NCBI RefSeq assembly: GCF_011742145.1
Contig: NZ_JAAQQU010000105.1
Location: 399,592-463,591 of the forward strand
DNA length: 64,000 bases
Source: Flavobacterium sp. J49
GTDB taxonomy: Bacteria > Bacteroidota > Bacteroidia > Flavobacteriales > Flavobacteriaceae
Reading direction: 5' to 3'
This document shows, one piece after another, positions 9,686 through 18,733 of the stretch. Numbering within the stretch: position 1 is the stretch's first letter; each line of letters begins with the position of its first letter. The notes below the pieces were generated by a model, which saw only the letters and a list, made by a program, of their open reading frames with translations, did not search any database and had not been told where the DNA came from. The translations under genes and the position numbers were made by a program.

Positions 9686-10570
9686 TTATCTCAGAGAGAA
9701 ACTGCTTTTTGAAACCAATTCACCTTTGTCAAATACATTGACAAAATAAGTTCCTTTAGCAAAATCTTTACCCGGTAATTGTTCTTTTACATTTACCGTT
9801 TTGTTCTCATAATTTACCGTAGTAGTGAAGCTGTACGTTAGAGAAGTCTCTCCAAATGAAATAGTAGCTTTATCTCCTAATACGTTGTTCTTAGCATCGA
9901 TCACCTGAACATAATATACTTTGTCTCCTGATTTTGCGATAGCATTCTCCGCAATAGTAAAGCTTATTTGCAATATGTCAGCTCTGCTGGCTTTGTCCGT
10001 TTCAACTTGTTTTCCTGAGCTTCTTTGTTTGTACGCGGCGGTTTTCAAATTGGTCACTGATAATTTTTGCCCTTTTTCAACTGTTTTAGCCAACTCTTCA
10101 TTTTGTCCGACTAATACTTGGTTGTACTTTTTAGAGTCTTCTAAAACAACTTTTGTACTGTCAAGGTTAGTGGTTAAATTTTGATTTTGGGCTTTCAAAA
10201 CTTCCACTTCCTGCATTAGGTTTTTCATTTTACCTTCTAACTGTTTGTACTGTTCTTTGTATTTTCTCAAAGAAGCAGCATCACCTTTAGCGGTTTTCAA
10301 TTCGGCTATCAGTTTTTCAACTTTAGCTCTTTCCTCAATCAAATCATCGGTCATTAGAGAGTTTTCTGCAAGAGCTGCATCATAAGTGGCTTTTAGAGTT
10401 TCTAAGTCTTTTAAAACTGCTTCTTTCTCCGACTTGGTTTCTACTACCGTAGTTTCCATCGTCTTGGCGTCTGAAGTCAATTTAAAAATGTAAACCAAAC
10501 TTCCCACTAATAATATAGCTAAAATTGCTACGATTGCCTTAAGTTTCGAATTACCGTTTTGATTTTCCAT
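9686..10570 (-). CDS. Membrane-anchored coiled-coil protein of unknown function
   Basis: This is a 294-residue protein. A short polar N-terminus is followed by one membrane helix (about residues 10-29, KAIVAILAILLVGSLVYIF). A long heptad-like coiled coil runs from about 35 to 185. The C-terminal domain of about 100 residues (QISFTIAENAIAKSGDKVYY onward) looks all-beta, perhaps Ig-like, and presumably sits in the periplasm. It lies between hutI and hutG on the opposite strand, which does not suggest a shared role. I recognise no enzymatic motif. A structural or envelope-spanning role is possible but unproven. Confidence 0.75.
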   Translation of the reverse strand: MENQNGNSKLKAIVAILAILLVGSLVYIFKLTSDAKTMETTVVETKSEKEAVLKDLETLKATYDAALAENSLMTDDLIEERAKVEKLIAELKTAKGDAASLRKYKEQYKQLEGKMKNLMQEVEVLKAQNQNLTTNLDSTKVVLEDSKKYNQVLVGQNEELAKTVEKGQKLSVTNLKTAAYKQRSSGKQVETDKASRADILQISFTIAENAIAKSGDKVYYVQVIDAKNNVLGDKATISFGETSLTYSFTTTVNYENKTVNVKEQLPGKDFAKGTYFVNVFDKGELVSKSSFSLR

Positions 10571-10592
10571 AGGTTATAAATTTTAATTTTAA

Positions 10593-10600
10593 CAAAAGTA
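10593..10600 (-). promoter_or_regulatory. -7 promoter element for 9686-10570
   Basis: CAAAAGTA on the + strand reads TACTTTTG on the - strand, an exact TAnnTTTG match, 23 bases upstream of the start codon. No clear -33 element was seen. Confidence 0.5.
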
Positions 10601-10654
10601 ATAATATAAAGTAATAATATTTATTATAGTAACGTTAAATAAACAATTAAATTA

Positions 10655-10662
10655 TATTTTTG
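10655..10662 (+). promoter_or_regulatory. -7 promoter element for hutG
   Basis: TATTTTTG is an exact TAnnTTTG match, 16 bases before the hutG ATG. Confidence 0.45.
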
Positions 10663-10678
10663 ACGAAATATTCTTCAA

Positions 10679-11719
10679 ATGGAAAGATTAATTCCTTTCA
10701 CTATAACCGATTTGGCTAAGGTTACCAATCACCGAAGTGGCGAAGTAAAGTTTGGCGAAAAAATGCTGACCATTCCCAAAGGTGAAAATTATATTGATTT
10801 TTTAAAAAGATGTGACGCCAAATATGTATTGCTCGGAATTCCCGAAGATGTTGGTGTTCGCGCCAATTTTGGTCGTCCCGGCGCTGCATCGGCTTGGCAA
10901 AGTGCCATCAGTAGTATTGCCAACATTCAGCACAACCGATTTTGCAAAGGAAGTCAAATCGTAGTTTTGGGTACGCTAGATGCCTCACAAGAAATGGAAG
11001 AAGCCAAAGACCTTGATTTTCACAAAACCGCCGATAGAAAACTGTTGAGTACGCTTGTTGGAAAAATAGACAAAGAAGTGGTTCACATTATTACCACAAT
11101 CATCAAATGCGGCAAAACTCCGATTATCATTGGCGGCGGACACAATAATGCCTACGGCAATATCAAAGGAACTGCTTTGGGATTGGGCAAACCCATCAAT
11201 GCAATCAATTTTGATGCCCATTCCGATTTCAGAATATTGGAAGGCAGACACAGTGGTAACGGTTTTTCTTATGCTTATGAAGAAGGCTTTTTGAAGAAGT
11301 ATTTCATTTTTGGTTTGCACGAAAACTACACGTCTAAAAATGTGATTGACATTTTGAAAAAAATGGAAGACCGCGTGAACTACAATACTTATGATGAAAT
11401 TAAAGTACGCCAACAAAAAAACTTCCAACAAGAACTGAATACCGCTTATGAATTTATCAAAAATGAGGCTTACGGCATTGAAATCGACTTAGATGCTTTG
11501 CCTAACATAGCCAGTAGTGCTATGACCATGAGTGGTTTTTCGATTGAGGAATTACGTCAGTTCGTATCCTTCTTTGGCAAAAATAAAAACGCTTCTTATA
11601 TCCATATTTGCGAAGGCGCTCCCGATTTAGGCGAAGCAAAAAACAACCACTTAATCGGAAAATTGATTGGCTATTTAGTGACTGATTTTATCAAGTCGAG
11701 AAAGGAATTGACCGTATAA
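10679..11719 (+). CDS. hutG: Formimidoylglutamase (arginase/ureohydrolase family)
   Basis: This 346-residue manganese hydrolase belongs to the arginase superfamily. The metal-binding motifs appear in order: GGGHNNAYGN, NFDAHSDFR and EIDLDAL. The first part (LLGIPEDVGVRANFGRPGAA) is also typical of the family. In this lineage such proteins are annotated as formimidoylglutamase, the last step of histidine degradation to glutamate. The nearby hutI supports that over arginase or agmatinase, though sequence alone does not fully exclude those. Confidence 0.85.
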   Translation: MERLIPFTITDLAKVTNHRSGEVKFGEKMLTIPKGENYIDFLKRCDAKYVLLGIPEDVGVRANFGRPGAASAWQSAISSIANIQHNRFCKGSQIVVLGTLDASQEMEEAKDLDFHKTADRKLLSTLVGKIDKEVVHIITTIIKCGKTPIIIGGGHNNAYGNIKGTALGLGKPINAINFDAHSDFRILEGRHSGNGFSYAYEEGFLKKYFIFGLHENYTSKNVIDILKKMEDRVNYNTYDEIKVRQQKNFQQELNTAYEFIKNEAYGIEIDLDALPNIASSAMTMSGFSIEELRQFVSFFGKNKNASYIHICEGAPDLGEAKNNHLIGKLIGYLVTDFIKSRKELTV

Positions 11720-11741
11720 TTTCTGTCAAAATTAAAAACCT

Positions 11742-11749
11742 TATCTTTG
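11742..11749 (+). promoter_or_regulatory. -7 promoter element for the DEAD-box helicase
   Basis: TATCTTTG matches TAnnTTTG exactly. TTCTG about 17 bases upstream is a weak -33 candidate. The start codon is 32 bases downstream, giving an ordinary short leader. Confidence 0.55.
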
Positions 11750-11781
11750 CGTCGGCTTACACTTAATCGTAAGCAAATTTT

Positions 11782-13035
11782 ATGTTATTCGAAGATTTAT
11801 CATTATCCAATAGTATTCAAAGAGCTGTCTTTGAAGAAGGATACACCAACCCTACGCCTATTCAAGAAAAAGCCATCCCGATTATTTTAGCCGGGAAAGA
11901 CTTGGTAGGTTGTGCCCAAACGGGTACGGGGAAAACAGCCGCTTTTGCCATACCTATTATACACAACCTCCACAGAATGGTAGGTTCGTCTAAAAAGACC
12001 AAACAAATCCGTTGCCTTGTCGTTACGCCTACTCGTGAGTTGGCCGTACAAATAGGAGAAAGTTTTGATACTTACGGAAAGTATACCAACTTAAGACAGT
12101 TAACCATTTTTGGTGGTGTTTCTCAAGTGCCACAAGTTGACCAGTTGAAAAAAGGAGTCGATATTCTTATTGCCACACCGGGAAGATTGTTGGATTTGCA
12201 CAAGCAAGGCTTTGTAGATTTCGATCATTTGCATTATTTGGTTTTAGACGAATCCGATTTGATGCTCGATATGGGCTTTATCAATGACGTGAGAAAGATA
12301 GTAAAATTGGTTCCTACCAACAGACAAACGCTTTTATTCTCGGCTACGATGCCAATGGCAATTCGTGAATTGGCGGATACTTTTTTAAACCAACCCGAAT
12401 ATGTATCGGTCACTCCGGTTTCTTCTACGGCGGAAATCATTGAGCAGCAAATTTATTTTGTCGATAAATCAGACAAACGTGGTTTGTTGTACCATTTAAT
12501 CAGAAATGAAAACCTAAGCAATGTATTGGTTTTTGTTCGTACCAAACACGGTGCAGACAATGTGGTAAAAGCTTTAAAGAAACACGGCGTCAATGCGGAA
12601 GCCATACACGGTGACAAATCGCAAACGGCGCGTCAAAGGGTTTTGGACCATTTTAAAAATAAAGAAATCACAGTTTTAGTCGCTACAGATATTGCGGCTC
12701 GTGGCATAGACATTGAAAGTTTGCCTTATGTAATCAACTTTGATTTGCCGAATATTCCTGAGACTTATGTACACCGTATCGGTAGAACCGGTCGTGCCGG
12801 AAATGGCGGAATCTCAATCTCCTTCTGCGGAAAAGATGAAGAACCATATTGGAAAGACATTTTGAAATTGATTAAAGTCAATGTAAAAACCATCAAAGAC
12901 CATCCGTTTCCTTGGAAAGATGAAATCCCTAATCCGGAAGCCAAACCAGATTTGAGAAACAAAAAGAAACCCGATGGACAAAACAAGTCGAGAAAGTCTG
13001 AAGGTTCTAAGAAAAATAAAAAGCGTTGGTATTAA
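11782..13035 (+). CDS. DEAD-box ATP-dependent RNA helicase (RhlE-like) with DESD motif II
   Basis: This is a 417-residue RNA helicase. The Q-motif region (NPTPIQEKAIP), Walker A (AQTGTGKT), PTRELA, GG, TPGRLLD, SATMP, the helicase C domain (VATDIAARGIDI) and HRIGRTGRAG are all present. Motif II reads DESD instead of DEAD. The C-terminal tail (about 385-417) is lysine-rich, as in RNA-binding tails of RhlE-type helicases. Likely roles are ribosome assembly or RNA decay. Its stop codon overlaps that of the convergent kinase gene. Confidence 0.93.
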   Translation: MLFEDLSLSNSIQRAVFEEGYTNPTPIQEKAIPIILAGKDLVGCAQTGTGKTAAFAIPIIHNLHRMVGSSKKTKQIRCLVVTPTRELAVQIGESFDTYGKYTNLRQLTIFGGVSQVPQVDQLKKGVDILIATPGRLLDLHKQGFVDFDHLHYLVLDESDLMLDMGFINDVRKIVKLVPTNRQTLLFSATMPMAIRELADTFLNQPEYVSVTPVSSTAEIIEQQIYFVDKSDKRGLLYHLIRNENLSNVLVFVRTKHGADNVVKALKKHGVNAEAIHGDKSQTARQRVLDHFKNKEITVLVATDIAARGIDIESLPYVINFDLPNIPETYVHRIGRTGRAGNGGISISFCGKDEEPYWKDILKLIKVNVKTIKDHPFPWKDEIPNPEAKPDLRNKKKPDGQNKSRKSEGSKKNKKRWY

Positions 13036-13046
13036 TCAACGCTTTC
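13018..13046. terminator. Bidirectional terminator built over two overlapping stop codons
   Basis: AAAGCGTTG and CAACGCTTT form a 9-bp stem whose 8-base loop GTATTAAT contains the stop codons of both convergent genes (13033-13035 on +, 13032-13034 on -). A- and T-rich tracts flank it. Confidence 0.75.
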
Positions 13047-15236
13047 TTTGTTTTTGATGTTATTCTTAATGACTTGGAATAACTTTGAAGGTTCAAAAGG
13101 TTTAACCATAATATCATTCATTCCCGCCGAAATGGCTTCTTCAGTTACTTCTTGCTTATCAAAAGCCGTCAGTGCAATCACCGGAATATCAATACCTTTT
13201 TCTCTTATTTTTCGCGTGGTTTCAAATCCGTTGATTAACGGCATATTGATATCCATCAAAATCAAGTCAAATCTTTCTCTTTCCAAAGCCACTATGGCGG
13301 CATAACCGTCATCTACTATGGTGCAAATCATATTGCTGTTTTGGATGATTTTTTTGGTTACCATTTGGTTGATTTTATTGTCTTCTACCACCAAAATATT
13401 ATACAAATGGCTGTCGGATAAATCGACCTCAATGTTATTGATGATTTCTTTTGATTTTTCTTCATCATATTCAAAACCAATTGTAAAAGTAAAAGTCGTA
13501 CCCACATTCTCTTCGCTTTCCAAATAAATCTCACTGTCAAAAAGTTTTACCAATCGCGACACTATGGACAAACCTAATCCGGTACCCTGGTAATCTTCTT
13601 CTTTGCGTTCTATTTGGACAAACTTATCAAAGATTTTTTCCTGGTGCTCTTTGGCAATTCCAACACCGTTGTCTTTTACTTTAAATTCGATAAAGTACTT
13701 GCTCCCTTCTACTTTTTTCAAGTCAGCAATAAGCGCAACATCTCCGTTTTTGGTAAACTTCAAGGCATTGCTGAGCAAATTCATAATAATCTGAGAAAGG
13801 CGCAGTTTGTCACCAATCAAAAACTCCGGAATAGCGGTATCAATCTCGATGATTAGTTTGTTGTTGTTTTTATCGGCGATGTATTCTACCGAGTTTTGAA
13901 TGGTGGTAATTTCATCAGTGAGGTTGAAAATAAGATTCTCCAAGACCACTCTTTTTTCTTCAATTTTATTAATCTGAAGGATGTCATTAACCAAAGACAA
14001 TAAATATTTGGCCGAAAATTTCAACGATTTTAAGTGCGGACTATTGGTCAGTTCTTTGTGCTCATCGGTGATGATATTGGTAATTCCGATAACGCCATAC
14101 AAAGGAGTTCTCAATTCGTGTGTTATGGTTGATACAAATTGTGATTTGAGTTGGGATGCTTCTTCTGCTTTTTCTTTAGCTTCTTGCAAAGCTTCATTGG
14201 CCTGGGTCAATTCTAAATTAACTTTTTCTCTCAACTTGATATTTTTGTATAAAGTCAATAACAATAAGAGTAGAATAATCAGAATTACAATGAAAAGAAT
14301 CACTATTAGCTTTGAATCTCTTAAGGTCTTTTCTTGCAGTTCATTCTCTTTTTCGATTTTGCCCAATTGGATTTTGTATTCCTGCAATTCAATTTGCGTA
14401 GCTGCCTTTTTCAGGTTATCAAGTTTTTCTTCGGAATAAACTATTTTATTGAGCGAGTCTAATTTGTGCTGATAAAAGTGAGCCTTTTCCATCTCATTGT
14501 ATTGCTCGTAATGCTTGACCAAATTTTCGTAAATATTGATTAGAAAAGAGTCAAACTCATTTTCTTCAGCAATGGTTTTGGCGGTAAATAAATGCTCTTC
14601 ACCTTTGGCTTTGTTGTGGTTGTTGCTATTGTAAATTCCCAACAAAAGATGCAACGACATCTTAGCTTCTTGGTTGTCATTTTTAAAAACCTGTTCTTTG
14701 ATATCATTGATTTGGCGGTTGCCTAAATCATATTTATGAATAGCAAAATAAGCACTGGCCAAGTTGAGTTTGGTATATTCAATCTGAGCCGTATCTTTAA
14801 TTTTAACGGCATAAAAAAGTGCTTTTTTGTAGTAATTGATGCCTTTGGGAACATCTATATCATTAAAGTAGTATACGCTGCCTAAATTACTGTAAATCCA
14901 ATTGAACATCTTGTCGTTGTTCAGTTTTTTGGCATAGTTTAAGGCTTTGTTGTAAAATTCGATGGCTTTAGCCGTATCGGAACACTCATTAAAAATAGCT
15001 CCGATGGTATTGTAGGATTGCGAGATTAACAAATCATCATTAATCGCAAAAGCTTTAACCAAAGCCTGTTTAGATGATTCGAGTGCTTTGTCATAATTGG
15101 CATCACTAAAATCAACAACCGCTTGATTGAGGTGTTTTTTAATTACTTCTTTCTCCGCAGCATTTTCTTGCGAAAAAATGTTGGTGAAAGTAAGAAGTAA
15201 AAATAAAAGTAAACTATAGCGTTTAATCTTATTCAT
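13032..15236 (-). CDS. TPR-containing hybrid sensor histidine kinase/response regulator
   Basis: This is a two-component signalling protein. I take the ATG at 15236 (MNKIKRYSLLLFLLL...), which gives a clean signal peptide and 734 residues. A codon 21 bases upstream only adds MRSVTNL. Periplasmic TPR repeats (about 30-300) are followed by a membrane helix (IVILFIVILIILLLLLL), a short coiled coil, HisKA with H373 in THELRTP, HATPase_c (NLLSNALKF, DNGVGI, GTGLGLSI) and a C-terminal receiver domain with D662 in LILMDINMP. No separate output domain is present and no regulator gene adjoins, so its phosphorelay partner lies elsewhere. Confidence 0.92.
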   Translation of the reverse strand: MNKIKRYSLLLFLLLTFTNIFSQENAAEKEVIKKHLNQAVVDFSDANYDKALESSKQALVKAFAINDDLLISQSYNTIGAIFNECSDTAKAIEFYNKALNYAKKLNNDKMFNWIYSNLGSVYYFNDIDVPKGINYYKKALFYAVKIKDTAQIEYTKLNLASAYFAIHKYDLGNRQINDIKEQVFKNDNQEAKMSLHLLLGIYNSNNHNKAKGEEHLFTAKTIAEENEFDSFLINIYENLVKHYEQYNEMEKAHFYQHKLDSLNKIVYSEEKLDNLKKAATQIELQEYKIQLGKIEKENELQEKTLRDSKLIVILFIVILIILLLLLLTLYKNIKLREKVNLELTQANEALQEAKEKAEEASQLKSQFVSTITHELRTPLYGVIGITNIITDEHKELTNSPHLKSLKFSAKYLLSLVNDILQINKIEEKRVVLENLIFNLTDEITTIQNSVEYIADKNNNKLIIEIDTAIPEFLIGDKLRLSQIIMNLLSNALKFTKNGDVALIADLKKVEGSKYFIEFKVKDNGVGIAKEHQEKIFDKFVQIERKEEDYQGTGLGLSIVSRLVKLFDSEIYLESEENVGTTFTFTIGFEYDEEKSKEIINNIEVDLSDSHLYNILVVEDNKINQMVTKKIIQNSNMICTIVDDGYAAIVALERERFDLILMDINMPLINGFETTRKIREKGIDIPVIALTAFDKQEVTEEAISAGMNDIMVKPFEPSKLFQVIKNNIKNKESVD

Positions 15237-15254
15237 TAGGTTAGTTACAGACCT

Positions 15255-15262
15255 CAAATATA
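15255..15262 (-). promoter_or_regulatory. -7 promoter element of the hybrid kinase
   Basis: CAAATATA on + is TATATTTG on -, an exact TAnnTTTG match 18 bases upstream of the chosen start, supporting the 15236 start. No -33 was recognised. Confidence 0.5.
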
Positions 15263-15271
15263 GTTTTTTTA

Positions 15272-15304
15272 TTCAAAAAAAAATCCTGATTACTCAGGAT
15301 TTTT
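15272..15304 (-). terminator. Terminator of ettA
   Basis: The stem AAAAATCCTGA with TCAGGATTTTT (loop TTAC) gives a U-tract on the - strand just after the ettA stop. Confidence 0.85.
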
Positions 15305-15316
15305 CGATGTAATTGG

Positions 15317-17011
15317 TTAATTTCTAATCAATTTTCTATATTTAATTCGCTTTGGAGTTACGTCAATTCCTAAACGTTTCTTTTTGTTTTCTTCATATTC
15401 AGAGAAACCACCTTCAAAGTAATACACTTCAGAATTCCCTTCAAATGCCAAGATGTGTGTGCAAATTCTATCCAAGAACCATCTGTCGTGACTGATGACT
15501 ACGGCACAACCGGCAAAATTTTCCAACCCTTCTTCTAAAGCACGAAGCGTGTTGATGTCTAAGTCATTTGTAGGCTCATCCAATAACAATACGTTACCTT
15601 CCTCTTTTAAAGTCATGGCCAAGTGCAAACGGTTGCGTTCTCCACCTGATAATGTAGCAACTTTTTTGTTTTGATCGCTTCCACCGAAGTTAAAACGAGA
15701 CAAATAAGCTCTCGAGTTCACTTGTCTTCCGCCCATCATAATCAATTCTTGTCCGTCACAGAAGTTTTCCCATATGGATTTGTTCGGGTCAATGTTAGAA
15801 TGCGCTTGGTCGACATACGCAATCTTTACCGTGTCGCCTATAGTAAACTCACCGGCATCCGGTTTCTCTTCGCCCATAATCATTCGGAAGATAGTCGATT
15901 TACCGGCACCATTGGGACCGATAATACCAACAATACCCGCTTGTGGTAAAGTGAAGTTTAAGTTATCGTATAATAATTTGTCACCGAAAGCTTTGGCAAC
16001 CCCTTTGGCTTCAATTACATTGGTACCTAACCTTGGACCATTCGGAATGTAGATTTCTAATTTCTCGTCTAATTCTTTTTGGTCTTCATTTAAGAGTTTG
16101 TCATAGTTTTGTAAACGTGCCTTTTGTTTGGTCTGACGACCTTTAGCACCTTGACGAACCCAATCCAATTCTCGTTCTAAAGTTTTTCTGCGTTTGGAAG
16201 CCACTTTTTCTTCTTGTTCCATGCGTTTTGATTTTTGGTCTAACCAAGAAGAATAGTTTCCTTTCCATGGAATCCCTTCGCCTCTATCGAGTTCCAGAAT
16301 CCATCCGGCTACGTTATCCAAGAAGTAACGGTCGTGAGTTACTGCAATTACGGTTCCGGCGTATTGTGCTAAATGTTGCTCTAACCAAAGAACGCTTTCC
16401 GCATCCAAGTGGTTGGTTGGCTCATCCAACAACAATACATCGGGTTGTTGTAGCAACAAACGACATAAAGCCACTCGGCGTTTTTCCCCACCGGATAAAT
16501 GTTTGATTGGCGTATCACTTTCCGGAGTGCGTAAAGCATCCATCGCCACTTCTAACTTGTTGTCAATTTCCCAAGCACCGGCTGCGTCAATTTTGTCTTG
16601 AAGATCGGCTTGTCTGTCCATTAACTTTTGCATCTTATCGGCATCTTCATAGACTTCCGGCAAACCAAACATATCGTTGATTTTGTTGAATTCATCAAGT
16701 ATTGCCATGGTTTCGGCAACACCTTCGCGCACTACTTCGATAACCGTTTTGGTGTCGTCCAATTGTGGTTCTTGTTCCAAATAACCCACGGTATAACCCG
16801 GTTGGAAAACGACATCACCTTGATAGTTTTTATCTACACCGGCAATAATTTTCAACAACGAAGATTTACCCGAACCGTTTAGACCCAGAATACCGATTTT
16901 GGCTCCGTAAAAGAAACTCAAATAGATATTTTTTAATACTTGTTTATCGCTTCCTTGATATGATTTACTCAAGCGTTGCATTGAGAAAATCACTTTCTTA
17001 TCATCTGACAT
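15317..17011 (-). CDS. ettA: Energy-dependent translational throttle protein EttA (ABC-F)
   Basis: This 564-residue cytosolic ABC-F ATPase binds the ribosomal E site and regulates entry into elongation according to ATP/ADP. It has two ABC domains without membrane segments: Walker A GLNGSGKS with signature LSGGEKRR, and GPNGAGKS with signature LSGGERNR, each with LLDEPTN. The linker between them is the charged helical arm (WVRQGAKGRQTKQKAR). Length and motif order match EttA rather than Uup or resistance-type ABC-F proteins. It has its own terminator. Confidence 0.93.
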   Translation of the reverse strand: MSDDKKVIFSMQRLSKSYQGSDKQVLKNIYLSFFYGAKIGILGLNGSGKSSLLKIIAGVDKNYQGDVVFQPGYTVGYLEQEPQLDDTKTVIEVVREGVAETMAILDEFNKINDMFGLPEVYEDADKMQKLMDRQADLQDKIDAAGAWEIDNKLEVAMDALRTPESDTPIKHLSGGEKRRVALCRLLLQQPDVLLLDEPTNHLDAESVLWLEQHLAQYAGTVIAVTHDRYFLDNVAGWILELDRGEGIPWKGNYSSWLDQKSKRMEQEEKVASKRRKTLERELDWVRQGAKGRQTKQKARLQNYDKLLNEDQKELDEKLEIYIPNGPRLGTNVIEAKGVAKAFGDKLLYDNLNFTLPQAGIVGIIGPNGAGKSTIFRMIMGEEKPDAGEFTIGDTVKIAYVDQAHSNIDPNKSIWENFCDGQELIMMGGRQVNSRAYLSRFNFGGSDQNKKVATLSGGERNRLHLAMTLKEEGNVLLLDEPTNDLDINTLRALEEGLENFAGCAVVISHDRWFLDRICTHILAFEGNSEVYYFEGGFSEYEENKKKRLGIDVTPKRIKYRKLIRN

Positions 17012-17093
17012 AATTTTATTTTAAATTTTAGATATTAGATTTTAAATTTTGGCGGTCAATCTGTCTACTGCTGGCCAAACATTGAATACTGTT

Positions 17094-17276
17094 TTAAACC
17101 CTTCCTTTGAGTGAACTGAACACCCAAGCATTGGCCAGGAAACCAACTCCAACAGCGCCAAATCCCCAACCCGCTATATCATCATAACGAAATGCCCCTA
17201 AAGCAATAAGCAGTAATCCCATGATTATCATTATAAAAGTAGCCCAGCCCAAGACTGTATTTTTATTCATTGCCAT
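17094..17276 (-). CDS. Small two-helix membrane protein (CAL67264-like)
   Basis: This 60-residue protein has two hydrophobic segments (VLGWATFIMIIMGLLLIALGA and GWGFGAVGVGFLANAWVF) joined by a short polar turn with RYDD. It resembles the short flavobacterial protein family named after CAL67264, whose function is not known. A start two codons in (MNKNTVLGW) is equally possible. An exact -7 element lies 28 bases upstream. Confidence 0.75.
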   Translation of the reverse strand: MAMNKNTVLGWATFIMIIMGLLLIALGAFRYDDIAGWGFGAVGVGFLANAWVFSSLKGRV

Positions 17277-17303
17277 ATATTGTGGTATTTAATTTTAGGA
17301 GAG

Positions 17304-17311
17304 CAAATTTA
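17304..17311 (-). promoter_or_regulatory. -7 promoter element of the small membrane protein gene
   Basis: CAAATTTA on + reads TAAATTTG on -, an exact TAnnTTTG match. Confidence 0.5.
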
Positions 17312-17330
17312 GTGAAAAGTTATGAATTGA

Positions 17331-17403
17331 GAAAGGGAAAAGGCAAAAGGAAAAAGGGATAAGAAAAAGTAGCAAAAAAACAACTTATCCCTTATCCCTC
17401 TTC
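17331..17403. repeat. Empty inverted-repeat element of the AAGGGATAAG type
   Basis: A purine-rich arm with AAGGGAAAAGG and AAAGGGATAAG (17331-17363) faces CTTATCCCTTATCCC (17384-17398) across 20 bases. The same words flank the four-helix-bundle gene at 32180-32533. The right edge lies 1 base from the stop codon of the next gene, as it does in the other copy. It is probably a deletion derivative or minimal form of that element. Confidence 0.6.
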
Positions 17404-17404
17404 A

Positions 17405-18685
17405 CTACTCCCTTTTATAAACCACGCCTTCTTTCATTACAAATACAACATTCAATACTGCACTAATGTCTTGTGTAGGGTCGAGTTCTGTGGCAATAAT
17501 ATCAGCCAAATAACCCGCTTCAATAACTCCAATTTTTTTATCCATTTCTAATAGCATTGCATTAGTCACAGTGGCCGATTGAATAGCTTTCATAATGGGC
17601 ATTCCAGCTTCATTCATATAGATAAACTCTTTGGCATTTTGACCGTGTTCAAATACGCCTGCATCAGTTCCGAAAGCAATGGGTACGCCTTTTTTATACG
17701 CTTTGCCGAACGTAGCTTGAATTTTGGGTCCGATGGCTAAAGCTTTGGGAACTACAATGGCCGGATAATAATTTTCTTTTTTGGCGTTCAATTCAACTTC
17801 TTTTCCTGCGGTAATGGTTGGCACCAAATAGGCATTGTATTTTACCATCAGATCCATAGTAGCTTCACTCATTTCTGTTCCGTGCTCTATGGTTTTTACC
17901 CCGGCTTTTACTGCGCGTTGCATGCCTTCATCTCCATGAGCGTGAGCAGCTACTTTCATCCCATAATCCTTCGCCGTACTAACTATCGCAGCAATCTCTT
18001 CTTCAGTAAATTGTGGATTAGAACCACTTTTCGCAATACTTAAAACACCACCGGTAGCGGTAATTTTAATCCAATCAGCGCCATTTTTATAGCGTTGGCG
18101 AACAGCTTGTTTGGCATCGTCTATATTGTTCACGACCCCTTCTTTAGGTCCGGGATTACCCATTAAATCTTTTCGGTAACCGCTGGTTGGGTCAGCGTGT
18201 CCGCCTGTTGAACCTATGGCCTTTTCAGCAGTAAATATTCTTGGCCCGGTAATTTTTCCACTATTGATAGCATTGCGCAAAGAAACATTAACACCGGATC
18301 CACCTAAATCTCTAACTGTAGTAAAACCGGCCATTAAAGTAGTCTTGGCCAAAACTTCGGCATTGTAAGCCACATCGGCATCATTGAGCGTGAACTCATC
18401 CAAATAAGCGGTCGGACTTGTTTCTCCTTCTAAATGTACGTGCATATCAATCCAGCCCGGCATTACTGTCTTGGTTTTTAAATCGATTACTTTGGTGCTT
18501 GTTCCTGTTGGATTGAGAAATCCGTCTTCTACACTTTTAATAGTTTTCCCCGATACAACTATGGTTTTATTGGTCAGTACTTTACCGTTCTTGGTATCGA
18601 TAAGCTTGCCACAGTGGATATAAGTTTCCTGGCAAAAAGCCAAAGAGGACATCAAAAAAGAGAGGAAGAGTATTAATTTTTTCAT
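17405..18685 (-). CDS. Exported amidohydrolase (metal-dependent hydrolase)
   Basis: This is a 426-residue protein with an N-terminal signal peptide (MKKLILFLSFLMSSLAFC). The amidohydrolase TIM-barrel motifs are DMHVHLEGE (metal HxH), KITATGG (lysine, likely carboxylated), AHAHG, IEHGTEM and the aspartate in FGTDAGVF. It resembles imidazolonepropionase-like and Xaa-Pro dipeptidase-type amidohydrolases found next to peptide-degrading genes in Bacteroidota. The exact substrate cannot be read from sequence. It sits apart from the hut genes. Confidence 0.88.
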   Translation of the reverse strand: MKKLILFLSFLMSSLAFCQETYIHCGKLIDTKNGKVLTNKTIVVSGKTIKSVEDGFLNPTGTSTKVIDLKTKTVMPGWIDMHVHLEGETSPTAYLDEFTLNDADVAYNAEVLAKTTLMAGFTTVRDLGGSGVNVSLRNAINSGKITGPRIFTAEKAIGSTGGHADPTSGYRKDLMGNPGPKEGVVNNIDDAKQAVRQRYKNGADWIKITATGGVLSIAKSGSNPQFTEEEIAAIVSTAKDYGMKVAAHAHGDEGMQRAVKAGVKTIEHGTEMSEATMDLMVKYNAYLVPTITAGKEVELNAKKENYYPAIVVPKALAIGPKIQATFGKAYKKGVPIAFGTDAGVFEHGQNAKEFIYMNEAGMPIMKAIQSATVTNAMLLEMDKKIGVIEAGYLADIIATELDPTQDISAVLNVVFVMKEGVVYKRE

Positions 18686-18733
18686 GTGTGGTGATTTTGA
18701 ATGATAAAGATAGTAATCTTTGAAAGATGCAGG

